Positions 1 through 7,945 are shown, counted from the first letter of the stretch. The stretch is DNA of 10,512 nucleotides from Owenia fusiformis (GCA_903813345.2 CAIIXF020000467.1:1-10512), one strand, 5' to 3'. The notes: a model not told the origin generated them from the sequence alone. Program-made: numbers and translations.

Positions 1-370
1 CTATATATCCCACAACCATATTCTAACGTGAAAAGAAACAATGTCTAACATCCCCCTCCCCCCTCCAATCGGGAACCAATATCACAATCATACCAGAACC
101 AGAACACCAAGGGACATTTCATTCATACTGAAGTCATTACAATACATGTTGAAGAAAAATTGAAAAAATTGATAGCCAATACTCATAACATTAAAAATAG
201 TTGTAGATACTAGTACTCATAAAAGATAGAGTATTCAGTCTCAAATGATGTGGGATAGATAAAATCCAGTCTCGAAGTCCATAGGCAATTCAAAGGGTCA
301 ACATCCGTTCGCAAAGCCGTCATCATAATCCATAAAACACAACAATTCACAATGGTCATGGTAGACACAC
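1..370. other. non-coding AT-rich stretch
   Basis: No convincing reading frame or RNA gene is visible here. The only oddity is a pyrimidine run of C5-T-C6-T-C2 at 52-66. The remainder is AT-rich sequence without clear repeats. It could be intron or intergenic DNA lying before the coding-like piece that starts near 371. Confidence 0.5.
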
Positions 371-568
371 TTGTTAAAAATGGAACTCTCAGTGATTTTG
401 TGGCCAGGCCTTGGACTAAGCCATCTTATGATGGCCCATAAAAGGGATTCAGACAATGGAATAAAAACCCTCTTGACAGAGAAGTTCGGTAGAGGAGTGC
501 GAGTAACTAAGGACAAAAGAGTCATTGATAAAATTCATGCCTATTTTGTGCAGAGTGCAAGTGACTAA
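371..568 (+). CDS. coding-like fragment, unrecognised, possible 3' exon
   Basis: An open frame of about 65 codons ends at a TAA at 566-568. The first ATG in it is at 380, and I cannot tell whether translation starts here or the piece is an exon entered by splicing. The second half reads like real protein (TEKFGRGVRVTKDKRVIDK, then IHAYFVQSASD and stop). A neighbouring frame also reads well over 351-438 (VDTLVKNGTLSDFVARPWTK), so the sequence may be a decayed exon with a frame change rather than an intact one. An AATAAA lies about 240 bp downstream (808-813), which would suit a terminal exon, but that hexamer is common in DNA this AT-rich. I do not recognise the protein. No domain, signal peptide or membrane segment is visible. 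Confidence 0.25.
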   Translation: MLKMELSVILWPGLGLSHLMMAHKRDSDNGIKTLLTEKFGRGVRVTKDKRVIDKIHAYFVQSASD

Positions 569-1290
569 ACTGTAAAAACAATATGAATGATACATTATAT
601 ACAGTGTGTCAAATATGTCTTTTATTATCTATATACAAATGGAAAAAATATTTATGAAAGAAAACCTGAAGTGAGAGAGCTATATATTATTGTACATATG
701 ACACAATGAAATTGTGTGCAGAAAATTTTACTGTGGTTGAATTTTGAAATGATTATACTTGTACTTGTCTGCATAATTCCCCCAAAATTTCAATTTGTTT
801 GCTCAATAATAAACATCTATGTTGTACTCTCTAATGTTTATTGTCACTTATGTAAAGACTATTTCACATTATAAGCCACAATATTATCAAAGGAAAAAGT
901 ATCTCGAGCAAGGTGCCAGCTAAGCTCAGTTTTTAAAAATGTAATTCATTGGATTATTTGGATTCATAGGAGTATATGTCACTGTGTTATTTATGCTGTC
1001 ATGTGGAATGTAATAATATACTTTGTGATTTTTATTTATTACATACATGTTTATTAATTCATTTATGAATTATTTATAATATATCTATTCGAACACAATT
1101 ACAGTTTTCATTCTTGACTATCCCTGTCATTTTTTTGAAGTAATGTAATAGTCATATATTACTGTGTTATTTTACATATTCAATGACAATTCTTATTTAT
1201 AAATTATATAAATGTACATTTACTGTAGATGCGTTTGACTTTGTTGCTAAGGTAGTAACCAAAGCAACCAATGTAATTAAGTATTTTCAG
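569..1290. other. AT-rich non-coding stretch with possible polyA signal
   Basis: No coding potential stands out. AATAAA at 808-813 is followed by a GT-rich tract, so this could be the 3' UTR of the preceding coding-like piece. The last 20 bases (TAATTAAGTATTTTCAG, ending at 1290) form a plausible splice acceptor for the exon that follows. I searched all frames for an upstream exon of the family found at 1291 and saw none. Confidence 0.35.
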
Positions 1291-1443
1291 CATCCATTTG
1301 TAAGCTAAAGACACATTTAATCGGTGCAAAGGTGCATGGCATAGCTAACTATCGGTTTTAATCACAATACCAAATTCACTTTCATCACTACCACCTGCCC
1401 TATTCTTGCAAATGGACAATAGTTGGCGAGAGAACAAGAACAG
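1291..1443 (+). pseudogene. decayed exon of a DUF7869-like protein (LQxDN..RENKN motif)
   Basis: The piece is bounded by an acceptor (TATTTTCAG, ending at 1290) and a donor (AACAG/GTAAAT, GT at 1444). From the start, one frame reads CKLKTHLIGAKVHGIANYRF and then hits TAA at 1359-1361. A second frame then reads SLPPALFLQMDNSWRENKNR up to the donor. Both halves resemble consecutive parts of one uncharacterised invertebrate family: a LKTHLVG..VHG stretch followed by LPPxLYLQLDNxxRENKN, which I associate with DUF7869. So the exon appears to carry a frame change between about 1359 and 1390. The conserved Asp-Asn and the RENKN run are intact. The function of the family is unknown; its acidic motifs and frequent high copy number suggest a mobile-element origin. 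Motif recognition is fairly firm, while the family label is from memory. Confidence 0.6.
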
Positions 1444-1776
1444 GTAAATAGATTGAAATAAAAAATTAAATCAATTTGGATAATATCTCCTACACAGTTT
1501 GTTATCACAAAATAACAAGGGTATATCATAAAATAAAGCCCTGTAAATATTGAATTACAAGAAATATATAGATGGCTACATGTAATTGTATTCATTTGTT
1601 TGAAATACTGACAAAAGTAAATTGATTTCATGATTTATCAAAAAGTGTTGGTTAAATCGATTTAAAACTCCAATGACATATACAAATCTTCTTGTATTGG
1701 CTTGAATAGCTATGAATATCATCAGTATCATTTGAGATAGAATGTAAGAATAAAACATACAAATATTTTGTTCCAG
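1444..1776. other. intron-like spacer, expected exon not found
   Basis: The stretch runs from a GTAAAT donor to a TTTTGTTCCAG acceptor. In intact relatives about 25 residues, hydrophobic and leading into a glycine, separate the RENKN and HTHEDID motifs. No frame here encodes anything of that kind. The absence fits a decayed or rearranged copy. Confidence 0.4.
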
Positions 1777-1814
1777 ATACATGCTCATGAGGACATAGAT
1801 CAGTTGTTTTCAAG
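1777..1814 (+). pseudogene. mini-exon of the same DUF7869-like protein (HTHEDIDQxFSR motif)
   Basis: Thirty-eight bases sit between an acceptor (TTTTGTTCCAG, ending at 1776) and a donor (CAAG/GTATTA, GT at 1815) and encode IHAHEDIDQLFS plus the first two bases of an Arg codon. This matches the family signature GHTHEDIDQxFSR, which normally follows the LQxDN..RENKN motif by some 25 residues; the same order is seen here. The glycine is replaced by Ile and the Thr by Ala. Direct splicing of 1291-1443 to this exon would put the motif out of frame, so an intervening exon is required and is missing. The frame stays open through 1983 (NRMTGGYETTH and beyond), but that extension has no recognisable family motif. 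The real 3' limit is therefore uncertain. Confidence 0.55.
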
Positions 1815-2546
1815 GTATTATAAAATATATTATGAATTGGTTTTCAACAGAATGACAGGAGGGTATGAAACTACCCACATTTCACACATAAGTTTCGCAT
1901 TGGGTTTTCAAAATTGGAGAAAAAATGCTTCCAGTAAACATTCCAATAAAAATCTTATTTTGTACTTTTCATGTATGATTTAAAGAAATAACTCAAAAAT
2001 AAAAACATGAATATCAGCATACATGTTGATAATTTAATATAAAATGGAATTCATCATAATTATGGCAGTAATGAATGTGAACATTTTCCCACAAATTATA
2101 TTTCTATTGGAATGTGTTCTTGAATAATCTATTTCATACCTCTTTTTCTTATGACTGCTTCTGTTTAATTTAAATGAAATTTAACATGTTTTATGCATTA
2201 ATCATATTCAAAATTAATTTCTTCTTCAAATATAATACTAAGACATAAGAGAGGCATGACACTGCTCATTTTGAAGTTCTCGTGTTTATAACACAGTAGT
2301 TGCATACCCTTCTCTTGAAAGCCCATGATTAATACAAAAGCAAATATGTTCACATATAAATATCCAGTGACTTAAATTACATACCATAGACTGCATATTT
2401 GAGAATTATGTTAATACAAAGATTAAAATGTATTATTCATTTTGTAACAGTCTGCAATTTGCAATATGCTAATATAAATCAGGGGAGATTCTTTGAGTGT
2501 ATGTATTTTATGAACAAGATATACCTTAAGCGTCTACTTTGTTGTA
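1815..2546. other. AT-rich stretch, no clear gene
   Basis: The frame of the preceding mini-exon stays open to 1983, but its content is low-complexity and I do not trust it as coding. Beyond that I see only AT-rich sequence. A pyrimidine-rich tract ending in TTGTTGTAG at 2547 could be a splice acceptor for the next coding-like piece. Confidence 0.4.
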
Positions 2547-2659
2547 GCTTTGGCCGTAAATTGAGGAAAACAATTCCAGGACAATTGAACAGCTCATGGA
2601 TAACTACGAGCATTGTGTTGAGGGAAAAGAAGCCTCTGTCTGATTTTGTTGATATTTAA
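2547..2659 (+). other. coding-like fragment, two competing frames
   Basis: Two frames look protein-like. One, open 2560-2640, contains NNSRTIEQLMDNYEHCVEGK and stops at TGA 2641-2643. The other, ending at TAA 2657-2659, contains GRKLRKTIPGQLNSSWITTS. The first has the more natural composition. An acceptor-like TCTACTTTGTTGTAG precedes the region. It lies about 300 bp upstream of another coding-like piece with a clear acceptor, so the two may be exons of one gene or of one decayed copy. I recognise neither frame as a named family. Confidence 0.2.
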
Positions 2660-2940
2660 TTGGCGAATACTACCATCCTCCGATCACAAGGCGGTCTTAC
2701 CCTTTGAAATGAATGTTGACCTTTACTTTCTGAAGTGACATTTAATGTCTGTCTAACTGTTTACTATATTTGATACCTAAAAACATTGGTAATTCCCTTT
2801 ACTATCTGTATTACCCATAATATTAAGTCTGTATTTTCTTGAAATATATTTTGTATAATAACAACATATTGCAGTTGTTGAATAAACTACTGTACTTCTT
2901 GTTTATTATTATACATAGAGAAACTCATTGCTTATTGTAG

Positions 2941-3132
2941 GTGTTAAAAGAAAGGTTACTTCACGTCCCCCAGGTTATAACCACAATCCCTGTAATGAAA
3001 AAGGACGATTGCTTCTTCACTCTGGGGGGTAATCACATTGTAGCAGTTTGCCAGGAATTACTACAAGAGTGGCCAGAAAATGATAGTCTTAAGGGAAAAA
3101 ACAGCCCCCCCCCTAGTCAAAAACACAATTAA
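2941..3132 (+). CDS. putative exon with GGNH motif, possibly ParB-like domain remnant
   Basis: The frame opens immediately after TTGCTTATTGTAG, ending at 2940, which works as a splice acceptor; there is no upstream in-frame ATG, so I read it as an exon rather than an ORF start. It reads KERLLHVPQVITTIPV, then DDCFFTLGGNHIVAVCQELL and QEWPENDSLKG. The GGNH followed by an amphipathic helix recalls the GNHR/GGHR signature of ParB/sulfiredoxin-fold proteins and of several uncharacterised invertebrate proteins with that core. This is a resemblance, not an assignment. After about 3100 the sequence runs into a nine-base C tract (3105-3113) and loses protein character, so the true 3' end is probably near 3100 or lost to a frameshift. 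No good donor is visible after 3030. Confidence 0.35.
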   Translation: MLKERLLHVPQVITTIPVMKKDDCFFTLGGNHIVAVCQELLQEWPENDSLKGKNSPPPSQKHN

Positions 3133-3288
3133 TGATATATCATTCTAAAGATAATTCTCTGTTAATACAACAATTTCAAACCATATAAAAAGCAAAAATT
3201 TATCCGGACTACTGGCTAGGAGGTGATTTTTGGCCCACCTTGTATGTCAAGATAGCTTAAAGATAATAATGAATAAATATTGTCAAAA

Positions 3289-3390
3289 ATGAGTGCCCAG
3301 GCTGTTAAAAGTTATGTACTGCTAAAGTTAGAGGACAGAAGAAAGATGCAAGTAAACAGTTTCATGTACATAATTGTCAAAGGACATTAA
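3289..3390 (+). other. short coding-like stretch, unrecognised
   Basis: A 33-codon frame from ATG 3289 to TAA 3388-3390 includes SAQAVKSYVLLKLEDRRKMQ. An AG at 3300 (GTGCCCAG) and a GTAAAC at 3351 could bound a roughly 50-base exon within it. Composition is protein-like, but the length is too small to exclude chance. No family is recognised. Confidence 0.15.
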
Positions 3391-3669
3391 ATTACCAATT
3401 ACCTAGATATTGACTTATGACCTAGGAATGACTTTGACATCAGGTCACCAAATCATGGGCCACCAAGGTATGTGATAATTGTTTGAATAACTTCAATTCA
3501 CATTCCAATATGTTATACTCTTTGGTGGCACTTTAATGTATCTTAATTCACATTCTATAATTAGATATTTGAAGTTGAACATGTTTATGTGATGATCAAT
3601 GATTTCGCCAGATAATACGAAGGCCATGAGTCAATTTCAAGATAATATAAAATGTACATTGTTTTTCCT

Positions 3670-4053
3670 GATTAAAAGATGCAAATATGAGTACCATCAT
3701 GGTACTAATTTGAGCATAATAAAACTTTCCAGATTAAAAGATGCAAATATGAGTACCAATCTTGGTACCCATTTGGGCACAATAGAGCTTGCCTGATTCA
3801 AAGATGCGAATATGAGTACCATTCTTGGTACTCATTTGTTCAAAATAAAACTCCTGATTAAAAGATGCAAATATGAGTAGGATCATGGTACTCATTTGAG
3901 CAAAATAAAACTTTCCTGATTAAAAGATGCATATATGAGTACCATCATGTTACTCATTTGGGCGCAAAAAAACTTTCCTGATTAAAAGATGCAAATATGA
4001 GTACCATCATGGTACTCATTTGAGTAAAACTAACCTTTCCTGATTAACAGATT
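3670..4053. repeat. 62-bp tandem array with palindromic cores
   Basis: The word GATTAAAAGATGC or a close variant starts at 3670, 3732, 3795, 3856, 3918, 3980 and, degraded, 4042, giving a period of 61-63 bp and six full units. Most units hold an imperfect dyad with the form ATGAGTACCAT-C-ATGGTACTCAT (11-bp arms, one central base); the first, fourth and fifth have single or double changes in an arm. The rest of each unit is an AT-rich linker ending in AAAACTTTCCT. Frames crossing the array are by-products of the repeat. Such arrays occur within non-autonomous transposons or as small satellites. Confidence 0.9.
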
Positions 4054-4121
4054 GCATCCTTTTAATCAGGCAAGTTCTATGGTGTCCACATGAGTACCAT
4101 GATGGAACTCATATTTGCATC
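3988..4121. repeat. near-loopless inverted duplication of the last array unit
   Basis: The sixth unit read from 3988 and the reverse complement of 4054-4121 align over about 67 bp, from GATGCAAATATGAG through the palindromic core to CCTGATTAA, with scattered mismatches concentrated in the linker. The axis is near 4054, with essentially no spacer. A nested 9-bp stem (CCTGATTAA 4039-4047 with TTAATCAGG 4062-4070) lies at the centre. The array therefore ends by turning back on itself. Confidence 0.8.
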
Positions 4122-4694
4122 AAACACTAGGTATTCCTCATAAGAAAAAAGATTATATTATCATTGCCATTAGAAAGATGGGTCTAGTAAGGATATGTAT
4201 ACCTTGAAATTAACTTGATAATTAAAATTTAATTTGTGTAACAATTTCAAAGGAAATGTCTTTTAACTTGATGTTGTGTAGTGTTGCTATGGAAACAGAC
4301 ATTGAGAATATGATGGCCAAATAACCATTTACCTGTATTCAAAATCATATGATTTTTTAGAAATATATTCTAATGAATGAATGAATATTGTTTTTCACAT
4401 TGTTTAATTAATAATTGCTCTTGTAATCGTTTTAGATAAATAGGTAGATAGAACATGTTACATTACTATGGAAACACATATAATTCAGAATTGCACCATT
4501 ATACATATATTTTATGTTATAAATATGTTAATCAAATATGCATACAGCTTTGTTTAATACTATGCCTTCGTAATAAAAATCATCTGGACTGATAATTCAG
4601 GTATGTTTTGTCAATAAGGTCCTACGGTCCTAATTATTTGAATTCTCTGCTAATATAAGGCAATAGAATTGGAAATATTCTTACTTTATTACAG
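4122..4694. other. AT-rich stretch, no clear gene
   Basis: No supported coding sequence. There is a short AATG microsatellite-like run at 4372-4386. At the right end, CTTACTTTATTACAG (ending at 4694) is a good acceptor-like tract. It is followed by two short protein-like frames of under 20 codons each (VFDKICPSEYAQLFL or CLTKFAQVNMPNYFYD), too short to call. Confidence 0.35.
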
Positions 4695-4856
4695 CCCAGT
4701 GTTTGACAAAATTTGCCCAAGTGAATATGCCCAATTATTTTTATGATTAATGACCACAAACATTCCTTATAATTTATGGTCAATAGTATATAACTGAATC
4801 AAATCAAATAATCTGGTTTTAAGTATAATATTCCATTCTCTTTTGCATTCTCCTTG

Positions 4857-4982
4857 ATGCAAGCAGAATGTCTTGAACAAAAGAATATACTATTCTATGA
4901 CATCACAATCAGCTCCATTGCCATGGGCCAGTTGCTTTCAAATCAAATGAATGCAGTGATGCAGAAGATGTCTGAAATGTGA
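4857..4982 (+). other. coding-like stretch, unrecognised, possible terminal exon
   Basis: A 41-codon frame from ATG 4857 to TGA 4980-4982 reads MQAECLEQKNILFYDITISS, then IAMGQLLSNQMNAVMQKMSEM. It stays open upstream of the ATG for several more codons, so it could equally be an exon. The second half is Met/Gln-rich and could form a helix. No motif or family is recognised. Its last dozen or so codons fall in the 204-bp tandem duplication that follows; the second copy has an early stop in the matching frame. This suggests that the 3' end of a coding piece plus its downstream DNA was duplicated. Confidence 0.25.
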
Positions 4983-5352
4983 TTCTATACTTCACTAAAT
5001 AGCATATTGTAAACAACTTGGCCATGCATCCAAAAGAACAAAGTACGCCTAGAAGAGGAAAGGAGTGTTGCTTTAGAATGCATCATTAACATTTATGATA
5101 GAGATTTCCAGTAGGCCTATATATCTTACAGACTAGGTAGAAAAGTTAAATGAATACATTGATGCAAGATGAAGCTTGAAATGTGATTCTATACTCCACT
5201 AGATATCGTATTGTAGACAACTTGCAACTGGACATGGGTCCAATAGCACAGAGTACGCCTAGGAAAAGGAAAGGAGTTACTCTAGAATGCATCACTAATA
5301 CATTCATGGTAGGCATTTCCTGTATCTCTTTAGAGACTCATTGGAAAAGTAA
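4945..5352. repeat. tandem duplication, two copies of about 204 bp
   Basis: Copy A (about 4945-5148) and copy B (about 5149-5352) share ordered blocks: AAATGAAT, GATGCA, GAAATGTGATTCTATACT (starting near 4974 and 5178), TATTGTA-ACAACTTG, AGTACGCCTAG, GGAAAGGAGT, TAGAATGCATCA and GAAAAGT. Offsets run from 203 to 210 bases because of small indels. Divergence is moderate, so the duplication is not recent. The 61-codon frame in copy B (5183-5368) is not preserved in copy A and is not called as a gene. Confidence 0.85.
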
Positions 5353-5766
5353 AAAGTCAAATGTGTGAATTAAAGAGCATCCATTAGAGTTACTGACAAA
5401 GGTATTTTTTTTGCTTTATGATATGAAGGATAGGTCGTTGAATGCTCAACAGCATTCGAACAAGGCAGTCATTAAGAATCACTAACCCAATTTGATATAA
5501 ACTGAAAGTGAATTGGCCCAGTAGATTATAATATAAGATCATCCCTTAGATTTGTTATGCTCTTAGATGTTTCTCTTTTCTGTTTGCGATACTGTAGTAT
5601 TCCCTATATAACAAATAGAAAATACTATGATTTTTTAGTTGTACCAAAATATTGTGGCAGATTTGTTTGAAATAATAACCAAAGATTCTGTGAAAACAAA
5701 GCATTTTAAATCATCAATGTCAAGACAGCACCAATCATAACATCCAACACACATACACTCAGATGT
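5353..5766. other. non-coding stretch
   Basis: I see no supported gene or repeat boundary. There is a small inverted repeat, GTTGAATGCT with AGCATTCGAAC, around 5433-5461, and otherwise plain AT-rich sequence. Confidence 0.4.
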
Positions 5767-5828
5767 ATGCTAAGGAAGCATGCGAAAGTTTCACTAAATG
5801 CTAAGGAAGCATGCGTAAGTTTCACTAA
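5767..5828. repeat. 31-bp tandem duplication
   Basis: Two adjacent 31-bp copies (5767-5797 and 5798-5828) begin with ATGCTAAGGAAGCATGCG and end with AGTTTCACTAA. They differ by one base (GAAAGT versus GTAAGT). The near identity implies a recent duplication. Confidence 0.9.
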
Positions 5829-6152
5829 ATAGAAAATTCATGTTTATAAAGTATGTGTATGAGTTTTCAGGTGAACCATTTCATGCATCAATCTCAAATT
5901 TTCAGGAACGATGCTTCGTATACAAATATCAAAGTGATTCGTTTTTGGTCATTATGGGTTAATATAAGGGTGACTTTTTTGGATTTGCATCATGAAATCT
6001 TGTCTCTTCAACCAAATCGTGTTGGTATGAAAAATTAATATAGGGTCATCCATTGATTGGGACATGTTGCATCTTTTGTGTCATTGCAAAATATGTTGAC
6101 TTTATTTTACATAAAAGGCAACATGTTATTTAATTTTAATGTTAAATGTATA

Positions 6153-6638
6153 ATCACTGTTCCACAGCTGGATGACTCTAACTGCAGTTAGCTTCATTCA
6201 AGATGGTTGCAGAGATTCTTTCGTTTTCGATACACCTCCGATTTCAGCTAAACGAATTTGAATCTGGATTCCAAATGTTTCGGCACGCAAATTAATAAAG
6301 CTCCGATGTAGATAACCATAAATAAATGCTAAAACAACCGCAATATTCGAGAATTTAAAAGAAAATGGCCTACTTAGAATGACTCTACGTCATCATCAAC
6401 TTCAGTTAGTCATTCTAAAGAAGCTATTTTCTTTAAAATTCTCTAATATTGCGGGTGTTTGGGCATTCATTTGTGGTTGAATACAATTGTAGTTTCATTA
6501 ATTTGCACAGCGAAACTTTGGAATCAAGATTCATATTAGTTTAGCTAAACTCGGAGTTTACCGAAAACGAAGGAATCTCGGCAACCATATTGAATGAAGC
6601 TAACTGCAGTTAGAGTCATCCAGTTGTGGAACAATGAT
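6153..6638. mobile_element. 486-bp foldback (hairpin) element, MITE-like
   Basis: The left arm (6153-6383) and the reverse complement of the right arm (6409-6638) align along almost their whole length. Shared blocks from the ends inward are TGTTCCACA-CTGGATGACTC, the 14-bp palindrome CTAACTGCAGTTAG (6178-6191 and 6600-6613), GCTTCATTCAA-ATGGTTGC, GAGATTC-TTCGTTTTCG, GATTCCAAA-GTTTCG, GCAAATTAAT, AATATT-GAGAATTT and TTAGAATGAC. The loop is about 25 bases (6384-6408). No transposase is encoded. I could not define a target-site duplication: the flanks do not agree at TA or 8 bp. Non-autonomous foldback elements have this shape. Confidence 0.85.
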
Positions 6639-6936
6639 AATTAGAGTAGGCTTTAAAAGAAAGGTAGCTTGTTCCAAGGTTTGAAGAGTGGATTTGGTTG
6701 ATCAAAATAAGCTGAATCCAAAGGATAGTTTTATTACTGGAGATATAGCATGGGGAACTTTATATTACTTTATATTAAGTTATAATTAAGTTATATGAAT
6801 GAAGCAGAATACTTTTTAAAAGTCAAGGGTAAACTATTGTAGGTTGAGAGAAGCTTCACCGTTAGAAGTTATACTACTACTAGAAGGAAGAATGAATGTG
6901 ACACAGGCACAGATAGTTGAGTTAAATGACCTGATG
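6639..6936. other. non-coding spacer with short AT repeats
   Basis: No gene is visible. Around 6760-6800 there is a degenerate TTATATTA/AAGTTATA repetition. The rest has no clear structure. Confidence 0.4.
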
Positions 6937-7396
6937 AAGTGCAATATAGTGCATGTATATAAAATAAGTAAAATAGTTTAGTCTCATCAGGATAAATCCC
7001 AACATGTTTCTCATCAGGATAAACCAGAATGTTTCAACTTGTCTTTATATTGGCCAATGTCCTACTACAGTGACATATACTTAACAATTGATACCATGAA
7101 TATATGGATATTATAAAGTGCCATACTATATACTGACACTTTAAGTGCAATATAGTGCATGTATATATGTTTAAGTAAAATAGTTTAGACTCATCAAGAT
7201 AAATCTCAACATGTTTCTCATCAGGATAAACCAGAATGTTTCAACTTGTCTTTATATGGGCCAATGTCCTACTACAGTGATATATACTAAAACAATTAAT
7301 ACCATGGATATATGGATATTATAAAGTGCCAGTGACAACAGACTGTGAAGATGCAGTATCATACTATATCATGACACTTTGAGTGCAATATACTAC
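6937..7396. repeat. 206-bp tandem duplication with nested sub-repeats
   Basis: Copy 1 (6937-7142) and copy 2 (7143-7380) start with AAGTGCAATATAGTGCATG and share long identical blocks such as CAGGATAAACCAGAATGTTT and GCCAATGTCCTACTACAGTG. A third start, AGTGCAATATA at 7382, breaks off at once. Copy 2 carries about 32 extra bases (around 7330-7362) between AAAGTGCCA and TACTATAT. Each copy also holds a 27-bp sub-repeat beginning TCTCATCAGGATAAA (6982 and 7009 in copy 1). Identity is high, so the duplication is fairly young. Confidence 0.9.
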
Positions 7397-7513
7397 ATAA
7401 AAGGTGACAGGTCATCTCAACCCCAAGTCATCTCAAAGGACGACAGTAGTAGTAGTAGTTTGTACGGGTATAAATATCAGAAATGATGTCACCTGTTAAA
7501 CCTTTTATATGTA
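7394..7513. repeat. short inverted repeat flanking an AGT microsatellite
   Basis: TACATAAAAGGTGACAGGT near 7394-7412 faces ACAGGTGACATC and TACATATAAAAGGT on the opposite strand at 7485-7513, with small gaps. Between them lies an AGT trinucleotide run (7444-7459) and a direct TCATCTCAA repeat. It may be a tiny foldback element or chance. Confidence 0.35.
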
Positions 7514-7623
7514 CTGTATTTTATAATATTATTAAGGAAAAAAAATTAGAAATAGTGAAGAGAATGTAGTAGACAGTGATTTTTTGAGGATGACGAAATG
7601 GTTGTCAACTTGCCTTTCTGTAT

Positions 7624-7674
7624 GGTGGGAGAAGGTTGGAGGTGGGAGAAGGTTGGAGGTGGAAGAAGGTTGGA
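7624..7674. repeat. 17-bp minisatellite, three units
   Basis: Three head-to-tail copies of GGTGGGAGAAGGTTGGA lie at 7624-7640, 7641-7657 and 7658-7674; the third differs by one base. The minus-strand frame crossing it is Pro/Ser-rich only because of this repeat. Confidence 0.95.
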
Positions 7675-7810
7675 GATGTAAGTACTCGTGGTCGGAAAAC
7701 AAAGTGTACTCCTACAACAAGGATCTTCATGTGGCACAATGAGATAGGCCAGTCCTCAAATAGGGAATGTATTATATTGTAATCAAGCTAGAATAAAGGA
7801 GAATTGTAAA

Positions 7811-7838
7811 TACAGGGTGACCGGAAAAAAAGGAGACC
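7811..7838 (+). repeat. left terminal inverted repeat of mariner-type element
   Basis: It starts TACAGGGTGACCGG, continues with seven A and ends GGAGACC. It is the exact reverse complement of 8625-8652. The next base inward breaks the match. Confidence 0.97.
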
Positions 7839-7945
7839 CAAAAGATTTTGAATAACTTCCTTAATAATGATGATTTTGTTTTCATCTTTCAGGTGAATAA
7901 AGCTGATTCAATGGAATTTGTTGTGGAAATATCATTTTAACCAAT

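Noticed and set aside
808-813. AATAAA polyadenylation signal
   Set aside because: The hexamer is frequent in DNA this AT-rich; noted only as possible support for a terminal exon at 371-568.
1362-1788. Two minus-strand frames of 89 and 70 codons
   Set aside because: They are antisense to the DUF7869-like exons and AT-rich spacer, and show no motif.
3599-3796. 65-codon plus-strand frame
   Set aside because: It runs into the 62-bp array and only reflects the repeat sequence.
4283-4296. GTTGCTATGGAAAC, close to an RFX-type X-box; a partial match at 4472-4485 and another loose match at 9903-9916
   Set aside because: Single motif matches without a nearby promoter or gene are not evidence of regulation.
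5853-6038. 61-codon plus-strand frame after an acceptor-like GAGTTTTCAG
   Set aside because: The acceptor is acceptable, but the translation has no recognisable motif and the length is near chance for this composition.
7546-7737. Pro/Ser-rich minus-strand frame
   Set aside because: Its composition comes from the 17-bp minisatellite, whose unit length is not a multiple of three.
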